From Ypsolopha sequella (lineage: Eukaryota; Arthropoda; Insecta; Lepidoptera; Ypsolophidae): 64,000 nucleotides of DNA. Numbering within the stretch: position 1 is the first letter of the stretch; every line of letters begins with the position of its first letter. Location of the stretch: the NCBI GenBank assembly GCA_934047225.1, contig OW203993.1, positions 28,348,069 to 28,412,068 on the forward strand, in the 5' to 3' direction. The notes below the pieces were generated by a model. The model was not told the DNA's origin. It did no database searches and saw only the letters and a list, made by a program, of their open reading frames with translations. This document shows positions 54,713 through 63,676 of this stretch, in pieces. The position numbers and the translations under genes are program-made.

Positions 54713-55130
54713 TTAAAACTCGCGTGAGCTGACATACTAAATTATTATTACATACGGCTTGACTCCGTCTTGGAAACCGGTTCTCGATGAATCGAGCAAC
54801 TTTAGGACAGTGCCCAGTGACAGTGACGATGTTGTGAGTTCGTTTTGTTTAATAACCGCCCCTAATAACAAACAATTGGAACAATTAAAGGAATCAAGTG
54901 CATCCACCATCCCACCCCTATCGACGACGCAGCCAACGCTCAGCGCACGAGCAATGCGTGCAGCTCGCCGATCGGCGGCTGCCAGTGCCCGTTTGACAAC
55001 GACGGTGAACGCCACGTTGTCGTCCTAAGAACGACACTCGCCTTGATAATGCCGAAATTGTATCGGTGAAACGGTTGGTATATAGTCAACAACAATCACA
55101 CGTGAGTGTTCAAGCCGTATGTAATAATAA
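54713..55130. mobile_element. Longest copy of the 'ttattattacatacggctt' repeat family
   Basis: Inverted ends 'ttattattacatacggctt' (54,742) and 'aagccgtatgtaataataa' (to 55,130) are preceded by 'ttaaaactcgcgtgagctga'. The interior holds a plus-strand open frame of about 90 codons (54,759-55,028; DESSNFRTVPSDSDDV, then APNNKQLEQLKESS, RLTTTVNATLSS, stop). Its end is also preserved at 21,379. The protein is not recognised. The short copy at 25,643 lacks this interior. Confidence 0.65.
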
Positions 55131-55208
55131 TTTATTGTTATTATGTAGTACAAATCGTATATTTCCGAATATTACCGAGGTGCTTTACTTCCTACATGTA
55201 TAACTGAC

Positions 55209-55460
55209 CTGACGTGTCCGTTGTGCCTGCTGGATGGCTTGTCGGGTGGTGGCGCGGCGGGCAGCGCGGGGAGCGCGGGCGGCGGCGCGGCCCGCAGCAC
55301 CGTGTCGGCGTGCTCGAGCAGCGTCTCCACGATCACGTTGTAGAACTTGATCTCTAGTATGCTGGCGACCGTCTCGCGCTCCGCACGTAGTAGCGTCGGG
55401 CCGAAGCACACGCCCACGTTCGACACCGACATCAGGTTCTTGTCGCTCGCCGACACCACG
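55209..55460 (-). CDS. Graf exon: C-terminal half of the RhoGAP domain
   Basis: The exon reads VVSASDKNLMSVSNVGVCFG, PTLLRAERETVASILEIKFY, NVIVETLLEHADTVL. The NVGVCFGPTLLR motif and the following helix match GRAF proteins (human 'NLMTVANLGVVFGPTLLRPQ EETVAAIMDIKFQNIVVEIL'). An Ala/Pro linker follows (PPPALPALPAAPPPDKPSSR). The acceptor GTGTGGCAG precedes 55,460 and the donor GTCAGT follows 55,209, leaving AG (two bases) for the next exon. The catalytic Arg finger and the BAR and PH domains must be on exons right of the window. RhoGAP stimulates GTP hydrolysis by RhoA/Cdc42 (family knowledge). Confidence 0.93.
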
Positions 55461-56073
55461 CTGCCACACACACACGCACACATACAGTACAATAGATGAA
55501 ACATCGGGCAAGTTCGAGAAACCGATCACTCCCGAACTTAGTGCGATTTCTAAATCATTCATGTTTCTAACTGCTTTAGGCGAAAATGGTCTTCACACAA
55601 ACGTACAGTGCTCCCAAAGTAATAATGCGCATACAAATCTATAGCCGAGCCACCGGACGTACCACGTGACCTTATTGCTTGTATAGAAAGTGTAAGGAAA
55701 TACGAACTTTGCCGAACAGTAGCGAAGATTTGTATGCGCATTATAACTTTGAGAGCACTGTAAAGTCTATACATAGGGCAGCTAGATAATCGATCAATGA
55801 CATCTAAGTATACCGTATAGAAGGCGGTGTACAGAGGTACAAATTGGTATATAAGCAAGCCGTTTGGTACACACGCACTTAAGGTCATAAAGGCCAGAAT
55901 TCCTCGAAAAAAAAAAAAACCTTAAAGGGTTTTATGACCCTTACCCTTTCGTATGGAAGTTTTGAATTATTTATTCTGAAACCTATCGTGTTGCGTATGA
56001 AATGAAAGGGTTTCATTAGCTGATTGTAAAAATATACTACATCATTACATATGAAACCTATCGTGTTGGGTAT
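55461..56073. other. Graf intron between the RhoGAP exon and the BEL/Pao element
   Basis: A fold-back pair is present: 'agtgctcccaaagtaataat' 'gcgcatacaaatct' (about 55,609) against 'agatttgtatgcgcattata' 'actttgagagcact' (about 55,726-55,759), roughly 150 bp. A duplicated 75-bp unit next to the LTR is listed separately. Confidence 0.6.
55977..56073. repeat. 75-bp direct repeat that received the BEL/Pao insertion
   Basis: One unit ('gaaacctatcgtgttgcgta' to 'ctacatcattacatat') lies at 55,977-56,051. A second unit starts at 56,052, is cut after 'gtgttgggtat' by the LTR element, and resumes at 63,868 ('ggtatgaaatgaaatggctt' to 'ctacatcattacatat'). Confidence 0.88.
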
Positions 56074-56264
56074 TGTAGGGATTTCTCTCTACAGTTTTAT
56101 ATATGATTGAATGAAGGGCGGCGTGTTTATGAAGAAAACAACCGCTAATGTCGAGTGCGTATATTTCACTGATTGTACGATGATTGTTTAGCTATATAAG
56201 TAAACTATAAAATGCTTACGCTAAAGTATTACAAAATAATAATCTTTGGACAGTTGACTGTACA
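56074..56264 (-). repeat. 3' LTR of the BEL/Pao element
   Basis: 191 bp, TG...CA ended. On the minus strand it starts 'tgtacagtcaactgtccaaa' and ends 'gagagaaatccctaca'. I see no difference from the other LTR. No purine tract precedes it on the coding (minus) strand; the adjacent purine-rich run is on the plus strand. Confidence 0.95.
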
Positions 56265-56342
56265 TGCTGCCGAGAACAAAGAAGAATATAAATCTAGAAA
56301 CTTAAATTATTTCATTTCTAATTTCTAAATATTGCAAATTAA

Positions 56343-57587
56343 TTAAATAGTCTTAGGTGCACCAAAGTTTACTAATTGCACTTCTGGTGAGGTACTGTTG
56401 TCTGCCGTAGTCCTGTGCAGTGTCCGCGGCTGCGGCACCGGTATGTTCTGGACAGCGGGCGTCTTCCGTAGTCTCCTCCTAATGCAGATGATTCCCACGA
56501 TAAGTACCGCCAGTATAAACAATCCCCCAACGCTGTATGATACGATATATAGGTGGACATCGTGTACAGTGAGAGATTGAGAGGAGTGCTGCTTCAGTTC
56601 CTCAATCTGGGCCCCTAGTCTATTCCAACTGATTGAATTGTCTTCTTGAAAGACTGGTGGCGTAGCGTTGTCAAGCACGTTGGTCTTTAATATGCTGTTT
56701 AATATGGACATTTGTGGGATCTCCATCTTTTCAACTTCTGTGTTGATATGGTCGAAAAAGTTTTTATGTGAGAAGATGGTGAAGAAAGTGCAGCCTTGAC
56801 CTAGACTCACGATGCCATTTCCCGACAGTGATTGTATTTCCGTATCAGCTGGACATAAAATGCGCACTGTGCATTCTTCGCAACAAGTGTATAGCCAGTC
56901 ATTCTGCTTGTTTTGTAATTTGACCCATCTATCGGCGCAACTTAGTAGCTCGGAAGTACAGGTTGTTTCTTTATTTTGATCCATGTTTACTAATTTCAGA
57001 TCACAAATAGATTGTCTTGTTCTCATATCGTAGATTGGTGTATCAATGGGACATAGTATGTTCTTTTGTGATGAATGAATGCATCTCTGCATGTCGTTTT
57101 GCGACAACAGAAGGGCTATGTCCTTTCTCAAGTTGAATGCCAAGTACGGGTATGCTGTTGTTAAACGATATGTGCGCAGTTCTTTCTTGTATGGTAGGCT
57201 TATGATCTTGTCCAATTCGTAAACTTCATTGGTGACTAGAGGAATTTTGATTTGCATAATGAGGTAGTTGTCGATAATTCTTGCATAGACCCGCAATATC
57301 TTGTACAAGTCTCGGATGTTCTCCATATTGGGTATGATGAGATCACCCTGTAGATGATGCGTGATGGTTTGGACTTGCGTTTCTAATTGCTCCGGGGATA
57401 ACAGGTGAATATCGACGCGCCCGTGAGTGACGTCGGTTATAGCTGCGATCAAACTTTGTTGAATACTTCGCAAGTTTGATAAAATGATGTTTGCGGACAA
57501 AGTCGATGACGTAATGAATAGGCCATTCTGACTATCGAGCCGCGATTCATTGACTTCCATAGATACGTTCTTAAGAGATTGTGTCAT
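56343..57587 (-). CDS. Envelope-like protein of the BEL/Pao element
   Basis: The intact 414-codon ORF starts 21 bases after the pol stop. It has a Cys-rich middle (residues about 180-260, with CIHSSQ, CADRW and TCCEECTV) and a single strong transmembrane segment near residues 345-370 (YSVGGLFILAVLIVGIICI). A short basic cytoplasmic tail follows. This layout and the segment HGRVDIHLLSPEQL resemble the membrane-proximal part of insect errantivirus/baculovirus F-type fusion proteins. No signal peptide or furin-like site is visible at the N-terminus, so it is shorter than a full F protein, or is joined to a leader by splicing. Function is inferred from layout. Confidence 0.7.
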   Translation of the reverse strand: MTQSLKNVSMEVNESRLDSQNGLFITSSTLSANIILSNLRSIQQSLIAAITDVTHGRVDIHLLSPEQLETQVQTITHHLQGDLIIPNMENIRDLYKILRVYARIIDNYLIMQIKIPLVTNEVYELDKIISLPYKKELRTYRLTTAYPYLAFNLRKDIALLLSQNDMQRCIHSSQKNILCPIDTPIYDMRTRQSICDLKLVNMDQNKETTCTSELLSCADRWVKLQNKQNDWLYTCCEECTVRILCPADTEIQSLSGNGIVSLGQGCTFFTIFSHKNFFDHINTEVEKMEIPQMSILNSILKTNVLDNATPPVFQEDNSISWNRLGAQIEELKQHSSQSLTVHDVHLYIVSYSVGGLFILAVLIVGIICIRRRLRKTPAVQNIPVPQPRTLHRTTADNSTSPEVQLVNFGAPKTI

Positions 57588-57608
57588 GAAATGAAACTGA
57601 GTGTTAAT

Positions 57609-60600
57609 TTATGCCTTCATGCCGTCGCAGGATGATGTTGGTTCCGCAGGTTGTGATGAGTCAACAGTTTTCTCAATTACGTTGTTGTTCACGGGCAACA
57701 TAATTAACTTGTTGATTGGACGTTTCAGAACATTGTTTTGTGTTTTTAACGTAACGACCCGGACATGTCCATCCTTTCCGGGGTGAATTTCATCGACGCG
57801 TCCCATTGCCCATTTGCCCGGTGGTAGGTTGTCTTCCTTGATGATGACTACGTCGTTGATTTTCAGATTTTCCTTAGGGGTTCTCCACTTAGTGCGGGCT
57901 TGCAACTGCTGTAGGTACTCGCTGGACCAGTTTTTCCAAAACTGCTTGTTTATGGCTTGAATGAGTCGCCACCGCGTTGATAAGTTCATGTGCTCAGGAT
58001 CAGTTTGCGGCCTAGACAGTAACGATCCTCCAATTAGGAAGTGGCCAGGAGTAAGGCAGTAATCGTCAGGACTCTCCGTCAGTGTACAGAGTGGGCGTGA
58101 GTTCAGGCATGCTTCTATTTGTTGTAACAGCGTGATAAATTCCTCGTACGTCAGACTTTGCTCTCCGATTATCCGTTTAAGATGATATTTCATGCTTTTG
58201 ACTGCAGCCTCCCACACCCCCCCCCCATTAGGGTATAAAGGACAATTGAAGTGCCATGAGATACCCATGCTGTTTACATCCATGATGGTGACATCGTTGT
58301 TGATTGAATGAATGATTTCCATATACTCTTTTTTCAACAATTTCGCAGCGCCAACGAAGTTTGTACCATTGTCACTGTAGATATTTGATGGAGTACCTCT
58401 ACGGGCACACATTCTTCGTAATGCCGCGAGGAAGGCTTGTGTGCTTAGATCTGACACCAATTCCAGATGAACAGCCTTGGTGACTAAGCAAACAAATACT
58501 GCTACGTATCCTTTCGTCGTCTTGATTCCCCTTCCCTTATTTGCTTTGATTTCTACGTGCCCTGTGAAGTCGACACCAATGTTTGAAAATGGACGGGAGG
58601 GTATGACTCTCGGCCCAGGTAGATCTGCCATTAGTTGCTGAGAGCATTCTTGACTGTATCGTCTACACTTCACGCATAGTCTAATCTGCTTTTTTACGGT
58701 TCGGATGCCGCTAATTATCCAGTACTTTTCTCTGATGAACGATAAAGTCAGTCTTGGACCTCCATGCAATGTAGTCACGTGTGCTTGATGTATGATTAAT
58801 TCAGTGAAACGACTCGTAGACGTCAATATAACGGGATGCTTTGCCGCGTAGCTGATGTTGGCATTCTCAAGTCGTCCCCCGACTCGTAAGACTCCCTGTT
58901 TATCAAGGAATGGTTTAAGCGATGAGAGTTTGCTGCTACTGATAACATTTCCATTTTTCTTCAATTGTTTAATTTCGTCATAGAAGTCGCATTCTTGCAC
59001 ATTCTTGATAATGAGGTTGTAGGCACTTTGTATTTCAGCCGGACTCAATGTACTGTTATGCGTCGAAACCTGAGTACTACGTACTCGCGCTATGAAACGT
59101 AATATCCATGCAGTAATTTTTGCGCTTCTTGTTATGGAGCTATTTTTATTTAATAAATCCGTTATAAATGAATCTTGACTTTGTAGTAAGGCGCTGTTTA
59201 CACTAGCTCTTTTAACTTCGAGTGTGGGGTCTGGAAATGTTTTCAACTGAATGTTATTGTGATTGAAAATGAGTAGCCATTTTGGCCCTTCCCACCATAA
59301 ATTGTGCTCTAGCAAATTAGCTGCGCTCATTCCCCGTGTGGCGCAGTCTGCGGCGTTGTCTCCAGATTTCACATGATGCCAAGCCGAAGACGGGATGACT
59401 TCCTTGATTTGGTTTACTCTGTTGGCTACAAATTGTTTCCATCTTGAAGTATTTCCATGTAGCCATCCTAAGACGACCATAGAGTCGGTCCAGGCATAAA
59501 CCTGGAATAATTCTGCAGAGACGGTCTCCAGAAATTTTTTCATCAGCTGCGATAGCAAAACTGCACCTAGGAGCTCAAGCCTGGGCAGAGAGACTTCCTT
59601 GTTATGTGGCGCGACTTTTGATTTAGCGGCCACTAATTTTGATGTAGATTCTCCTTTATGATTGAGTGTTACTATGTATATTGCACATGCGTAACTCTTT
59701 TCCGAGGCGTCACAGAATCCATGTATTTGAAATGAGTGATCCATACAGCCCAAGTATCTTGGGATTGAGAAAGTTGGAATGTTTTTCAGGTCATCTCTTA
59801 TTTGTAACCATTCTTTTGAGAAGCTCTCTGGCAGTTCGTCGTCCCATGAGATATTCAACGACCATGTTTTTTGAAATAGAATCTTCGCTTTGATTGTAAG
59901 TGGTTGGTACCAGCCCAAAGGATCGTATATTTTAGCTACGTCGGATAACAACTGTCGTTTAGTATATTGAGTCTTGTCTGTGTTACAATCGATGTTGTTT
60001 GAGAATGTAAAAGTGTCCGACAAAGCATTCCACTGTAGTCCCAGCGTTTTTCTTGATTCGGAGTCTCTAAATTCGAATGGGGCATTTAGTAGCTCTGATG
60101 GTAGATCCTTGATGAGTTTAGGTTCATTGCTGGACCATTTGCGAAGGTTCATACCGGCTTTTTTCAGAACAATTGATAGTTCATGTTGCAGTTTCTTTGC
60201 TTGATTGATTGAGTTACTTCCTGCCAACAGATCGTCCATATAAAAGGAATTCTCTAACGCAGAAGCTGCTAGTTTGAATGTGGCGGCATTATCTCGGCCT
60301 ATTTGTTGTAACGTTCTCATTGCGAGGAACGGTGCGGCCTTTGTGCCGTAAGTGATTGTAGTGAGATGATATTCCCGAAGTAGGTCGTGAGGTGAGACTC
60401 TCCATACGATTGATTGAAGATGCTGGTCAGCCTCTCTGACGTGTATTTGACGAAACATTTTCTCAATGTCTGCTGTGATGACGTATTTGAACTGTCTCCA
60501 CTTTAAGATGAGTGACAGTAAATCTTGCTGGAGATTGGGTCCGCTCTCCATCAGGTCGTTGAGACTTAGTCCTGATGATGTCCTTGAACTGGCATTGAAT

Positions 60601-61178
60601 ACAATACGCAGGGCAGTTGTAGTTGAGTCCAACTTTAGTACGGCGTGGTGAGGTAAATAACAAGCTGCACCGGTGCTTTGTGAGTCAGCCGGCCGCATGT
60701 GACCCAATTGTTCGTATTCATCCATGAATTTTTTGTACCTCTCTGATAATAACGAACTTTTGGACATCCTCTTTTCTTGTTGAATAAATTGTGCAACAGC
60801 CCTAGGTTTTGAATGTCCTAGCTGCTCCTCAAAGCCTGGTTTCATGGGGATGGCTACTTCGTATCTACCATTCTCCAGTCTTTGGGTATTTGCTTGAAAG
60901 TGGTCCTCACAGTATTGTTCATTTACTGTTAAAGGACCGGATGATTGATTGATTTCTTCTACTTCCCAATACTTCTTGATGTCATCAAGATTTTTGATTA
61001 CGACATTGCACGCAAATGTCTGAACTTGACCTGACAGGATCCAGCCCAGTTTAGTTTGTTGAGCTATAGGTGATTGATGTGCACCCTTGACGAGTCCGCT
61101 CATAATAATTTCGGAATAGACACTCGCGTCAAGTAAGATGTCTATAGGCTTAGACACATGGTACTGAGGATCTGCCAA
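57609..61178 (-). CDS. BEL/Pao pol: RT, RNase H, integrase
   Basis: 1,189 codons are open without break. RT carries RIVFNASSRT, TADIEKMFRQI and the catalytic YMDDLLAGS (about residue 313). RNase H carries HGFCDASEKSYA and WTDSMVVLGWL (about residue 562). The integrase has an H2C2 zinc finger (HQAH...CVKC from about residue 798), then the catalytic D of GVDFTGH (about 869), D of YSDNGTNF (about 936) and E of GVWEAAVKSM (about 989). The domain order is that of BEL/Pao. The first codon of the open stretch is TTG right after an in-frame TAA (61,296-61,298 and the codons between); it is normally continuous with the protease. Confidence 0.95.
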   Translation of the reverse strand: MADPQYHVSKPIDILLDASVYSEIIMSGLVKGAHQSPIAQQTKLGWILSGQVQTFACNVVIKNLDDIKKYWEVEEINQSSGPLTVNEQYCEDHFQANTQRLENGRYEVAIPMKPGFEEQLGHSKPRAVAQFIQQEKRMSKSSLLSERYKKFMDEYEQLGHMRPADSQSTGAACYLPHHAVLKLDSTTTALRIVFNASSRTSSGLSLNDLMESGPNLQQDLLSLILKWRQFKYVITADIEKMFRQIHVREADQHLQSIVWRVSPHDLLREYHLTTITYGTKAAPFLAMRTLQQIGRDNAATFKLAASALENSFYMDDLLAGSNSINQAKKLQHELSIVLKKAGMNLRKWSSNEPKLIKDLPSELLNAPFEFRDSESRKTLGLQWNALSDTFTFSNNIDCNTDKTQYTKRQLLSDVAKIYDPLGWYQPLTIKAKILFQKTWSLNISWDDELPESFSKEWLQIRDDLKNIPTFSIPRYLGCMDHSFQIHGFCDASEKSYACAIYIVTLNHKGESTSKLVAAKSKVAPHNKEVSLPRLELLGAVLLSQLMKKFLETVSAELFQVYAWTDSMVVLGWLHGNTSRWKQFVANRVNQIKEVIPSSAWHHVKSGDNAADCATRGMSAANLLEHNLWWEGPKWLLIFNHNNIQLKTFPDPTLEVKRASVNSALLQSQDSFITDLLNKNSSITRSAKITAWILRFIARVRSTQVSTHNSTLSPAEIQSAYNLIIKNVQECDFYDEIKQLKKNGNVISSSKLSSLKPFLDKQGVLRVGGRLENANISYAAKHPVILTSTSRFTELIIHQAHVTTLHGGPRLTLSFIREKYWIISGIRTVKKQIRLCVKCRRYSQECSQQLMADLPGPRVIPSRPFSNIGVDFTGHVEIKANKGRGIKTTKGYVAVFVCLVTKAVHLELVSDLSTQAFLAALRRMCARRGTPSNIYSDNGTNFVGAAKLLKKEYMEIIHSINNDVTIMDVNSMGISWHFNCPLYPNGGGVWEAAVKSMKYHLKRIIGEQSLTYEEFITLLQQIEACLNSRPLCTLTESPDDYCLTPGHFLIGGSLLSRPQTDPEHMNLSTRWRLIQAINKQFWKNWSSEYLQQLQARTKWRTPKENLKINDVVIIKEDNLPPGKWAMGRVDEIHPGKDGHVRVVTLKTQNNVLKRPINKLIMLPVNNNVIEKTVDSSQPAEPTSSCDGMKA

Positions 61179-61295
61179 TCTTGTATGTTGAAGATGTTCC
61201 CATGACGTTCTTCTTAGTGTGGTACTGGGTAGGTTGTTGATAACTCTGGATACGACTAGAGCTTCGGTAGTGAACTCGTAGTCACCATAGATTGA

Positions 61296-61742
61296 TTAAC
61301 ATTCCAGAGTTACTTTTCCTTTGCTCTGTTTTGAGCTTGTGCCGATGCCTGATATTGATGCTTGATAATGTTGACGCCTCAACCCTAACAACTGGGCGGC
61401 GTTTTCGGAAACCAAAGATATCTGGCTTCCTTGATCTAGAAGAGCTCTGAAGTTGATGAATGTACCATCGGAGGCCTTGATATTGAGTGACAACGTTGTA
61501 AGTAGAATTTCTTCATCTTCGTTCGCAACATAATTTACATTATATTGGCGGGACTGTGAGTTCGTTGACGACGCCGTGGCTGTAGGTACGGACGGCGGTT
61601 TTGGGTTAGCAGACACGGAAACCGCTGCGTCATGAATAATTGTATTGTGGTTTCCGTTGCAAATCTGGCATTTTTTTTTTCGATGGACATATTGTGTCAT
61701 TATGCTTGCGAAGACAATTTTGACAAATATGAAGTTTTTCAA
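61296..61742 (-). CDS. BEL/Pao zinc-knuckle end and aspartic protease
   Basis: The frame starts in the nucleocapsid region (KKCQICNGNHN) and runs through a Ser/Thr/Pro linker to an aspartic protease core with RALLDQGSQISLVSENAAQL. The LDQGSQ form is usual for BEL/Pao proteases. It ends at TAA (61,296-61,298), in the same frame as the pol ORF downstream, so a single stop separates protease from RT. Upstream it is joined to the nucleocapsid frame at a run of ten A on the minus strand (61,671-61,680). Confidence 0.85.
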   Translation of the reverse strand: MKNFIFVKIVFASIMTQYVHRKKKCQICNGNHNTIIHDAAVSVSANPKPPSVPTATASSTNSQSRQYNVNYVANEDEEILLTTLSLNIKASDGTFINFRALLDQGSQISLVSENAAQLLGLRRQHYQASISGIGTSSKQSKGKVTLEC

Positions 61743-61980
61743 TCGTCTTTATGATTGTGTCAGCAGGTTGATTGAGAAATCGTTTGCACTGGAACAATTT
61801 GTGATCTAGGCCACAAAGTAGGCATTTATGCTTGTGTGATGTCGCAATTGCTTGATAGCTTTTTGTAACTGATTTTCGCAAGTTGATGTTGCTCCCTTTA
61901 TACCACGATTGTTGTTGGTCAGGTTGTTTGACGGATGCTGCAGGTTCCTTGCCCTTCCTTTGATTAGGTTCGAGAGCCAT
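61630..61980 (-). CDS. BEL/Pao nucleocapsid part of gag-pol (separate frame)
   Basis: This frame reads CLLCGLDHKLFQCKRFL and ICQNCLRKHNDTIC, the two Cys/His zinc-binding clusters that follow gag in BEL/Pao elements. It overlaps the end of the gag frame at 61,980 and the start of the protease frame at 61,742. The frame changes coincide with A-runs. They may be mutations, sequencing errors in homopolymers, or recoding sites. Confidence 0.8.
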   Translation of the reverse strand: MALEPNQRKGKEPAASVKQPDQQQSWYKGSNINLRKSVTKSYQAIATSHKHKCLLCGLDHKLFQCKRFLNQPADTIIKTIEKLHICQNCLRKHNDTICPSKKKMPDLQRKPQYNYS

Positions 61981-63113
61981 TTTCTCTCAATGAAAGCCAT
62001 GAAATCGTCAAACACAGGTAAATCTCTCGGCGACGAGCGAGATATTTGAAAATCGGTGTAAGTGTCTGCATCCAGCTTCTTTGATACCAGATGCACCAGA
62101 ATAGGATCCCATGTGGATGTGTCTATTCCCAGGTTATGAATGGCAAAAATACACTCCATTGTTGTGTCGTATAACTTCTTGAGTTCATATGACGTTTGCT
62201 TTTGAATGACTGGTTGGTTCAGAAAAACTTCAATATGACTGGTAAATAGAACCAAGGGATTGTTGAATCGATTTGTTAAAAGATTCCATGCCGTGTCATA
62301 GTTTTCTGCTGTAATGTTCAAGTGCTGTATGAGACGTTCGGCTTCTCCCTTAACTTTACTCTTGAGATGCTGCATCTTCTGAGTCTTGGTCAAGTACTTG
62401 CTCTTGTGAATACCTTCGTTGAACAGGTCATAGAACGTGGGCCACTGAGTGTACTTTCCAAAAAAGTCAGGAATATCAATTTGCGGAGTCGCAATACGAA
62501 GATGATCGGAAGAAGATAGTTTCCTGTTAAGTTTCTTCTTAATTTCCAGGTACCGACGCTCTGTAGATTCAAAATCGTGTTCGTAATCATCATTGCTACC
62601 TTGCAAGATGTTATCTATGCGCAAATGAAGGTGATCAATGCTATTCCACAGACGTTGTAGGTTTTTCAACTCATCTTCTATCTCCCACTTCTCCTCCATG
62701 CGGCTGTCGTTGACCCTGTTTATGAGGCGCTCGAAGGCTCTGAAGTTTGTGCCTTGTTGACTGATTAGCTGTCCTACTTCATCTGTATCCGTGAAGATCG
62801 GTAGATGAAATTGTACCGTTGACTTTGGCTCAATCGGTTTATTGTATGACGAAATCATAATTTTAGTTTTTTCATAATAACTTTTCAACTCCTCATAGAT
62901 GTTGCGGGAAAAGTAGTCGCAGGTTTTGTCTTCGTAAGATTGCAGTTTAGTGTTATTGAGGTCAAATTCTCTCCACAGAAGATCCAGTGTGTCAACCCGC
63001 TTGATGAGGTATTCGGTGGTTTTTCTTGCCGCACTGTCCTTCTTGAAATTGGTGTTGACGCTCTCAATCTCTCGAAGAATTTCACCTTGACGATTGAATA
63101 ATACATCTGCCAT
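61806..63113 (-). CDS. BEL/Pao gag (capsid-like)
   Basis: From ATG at 63,113 the frame gives a helical, charged N-terminal half (REIESVNTNFKKDSAARKTT, YLIKRVDTLDLLWREFDLNN). A capsid-like region follows (IPDFFGKYTQWPTFYDLFNE, GIHKSKYLTKTQKMQHLKSK, GEAERLIQHLNITAENYDTA WNLLTNRF), diagnostic of BEL/Pao gag. Conserved sequence ends at about 61,985 (DDFMAFIERKW). The rest of the frame, to 61,806, is a shadow of the nucleocapsid frame, so the functional gag reading changes frame there. Confidence 0.9.
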   Translation of the reverse strand: MADVLFNRQGEILREIESVNTNFKKDSAARKTTEYLIKRVDTLDLLWREFDLNNTKLQSYEDKTCDYFSRNIYEELKSYYEKTKIMISSYNKPIEPKSTVQFHLPIFTDTDEVGQLISQQGTNFRAFERLINRVNDSRMEEKWEIEDELKNLQRLWNSIDHLHLRIDNILQGSNDDYEHDFESTERRYLEIKKKLNRKLSSSDHLRIATPQIDIPDFFGKYTQWPTFYDLFNEGIHKSKYLTKTQKMQHLKSKVKGEAERLIQHLNITAENYDTAWNLLTNRFNNPLVLFTSHIEVFLNQPVIQKQTSYELKKLYDTTMECIFAIHNLGIDTSTWDPILVHLVSKKLDADTYTDFQISRSSPRDLPVFDDFMAFIERKWLSNLIKGRARNLQHPSNNLTNNNRGIKGATSTCENQLQKAIKQLRHHTSINAYFVA

Positions 63114-63165
63114 GATGATTGAGTGAATGTCTTGAGCTTGCCGCCAAGATGATGTTTTGATTGAT

Positions 63166-63446
63166 GTATGCTGGATTGAAGTCCGGCTGAAGTAACGTAG
63201 CTTGCTTTGATTGAATGTTCAGGTAGGCTAGCTGAATGCTGCGGCTACCTGACGAATGCTTGAGTGAAGCCCGACTGACTGTACGTGGCTTGCTTTGATT
63301 GAATGTTCAGGTAGGCTAGCTGAATGCTGCGGCTACCTGACGAATGCTTGAGTGAAGCCCGACTGACTGTACGTGGCTTGCTTTGATTGAATGTTCAGGT
63401 AGGCTAGCTGAATGCTGCGGCTACCTGATGAATGCTTGAGTGAATG
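63166..63446 (-). repeat. 88-bp tandem repeats in the retrotransposon leader
   Basis: Units starting 'cttgctttgattgaatgttc' occur at 63,201, 63,289 and 63,377, with a partial unit before and a truncated last unit. They lie between the primer-binding site and gag, so they are part of the untranslated leader. Each unit contains 'caggtagg...gctacctg', a small hairpin. Confidence 0.92.
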
Positions 63447-63661
63447 ATGCTATGGACTGTAGATGTCTATAGATGCTGGTGAACCACCTCTCGAACGCAG
63501 ATCACTGTCACTCGCGATGGTCCGTACGACAGAGCGCTACCGCAGCCCTTTCGTGTGATTCAAGCACCTTCTCAATTAACTGGGGAGACCCGCTTGTGGG
63601 AGGCCAGCTAACCGATTGCTAACACACTAAGAGCAAACAGCAAACACCAAGTCGTAGTAGT

Positions 63662-63673
63662 TTCGAAGGACCA
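63662..63673 (-). other. Primer-binding site, tRNA-Tyr-like
   Basis: Three bases inside the 5' LTR, the minus strand reads TGGTCCTTCGAA. This complements a tRNA 3' end ...TTCGAAGGACCA. The CGAAGGA acceptor end is that of eukaryotic tRNA-Tyr as I recall it. The tRNA identity is therefore tentative; the PBS position is firm. Confidence 0.7.
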
Positions 63674-63676
63674 TAA

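Noticed and set aside
55559..55888. 109-codon minus-strand frame upstream of the Graf RhoGAP exon
   Set aside because: It overlaps a fold-back repeat, shows no GRAF similarity and lacks the GC-rich codon use of the real exons.
57601..60663. Small plus-strand frames across the pol region
   Set aside because: Shadows of the intact minus-strand retrotransposon ORF.
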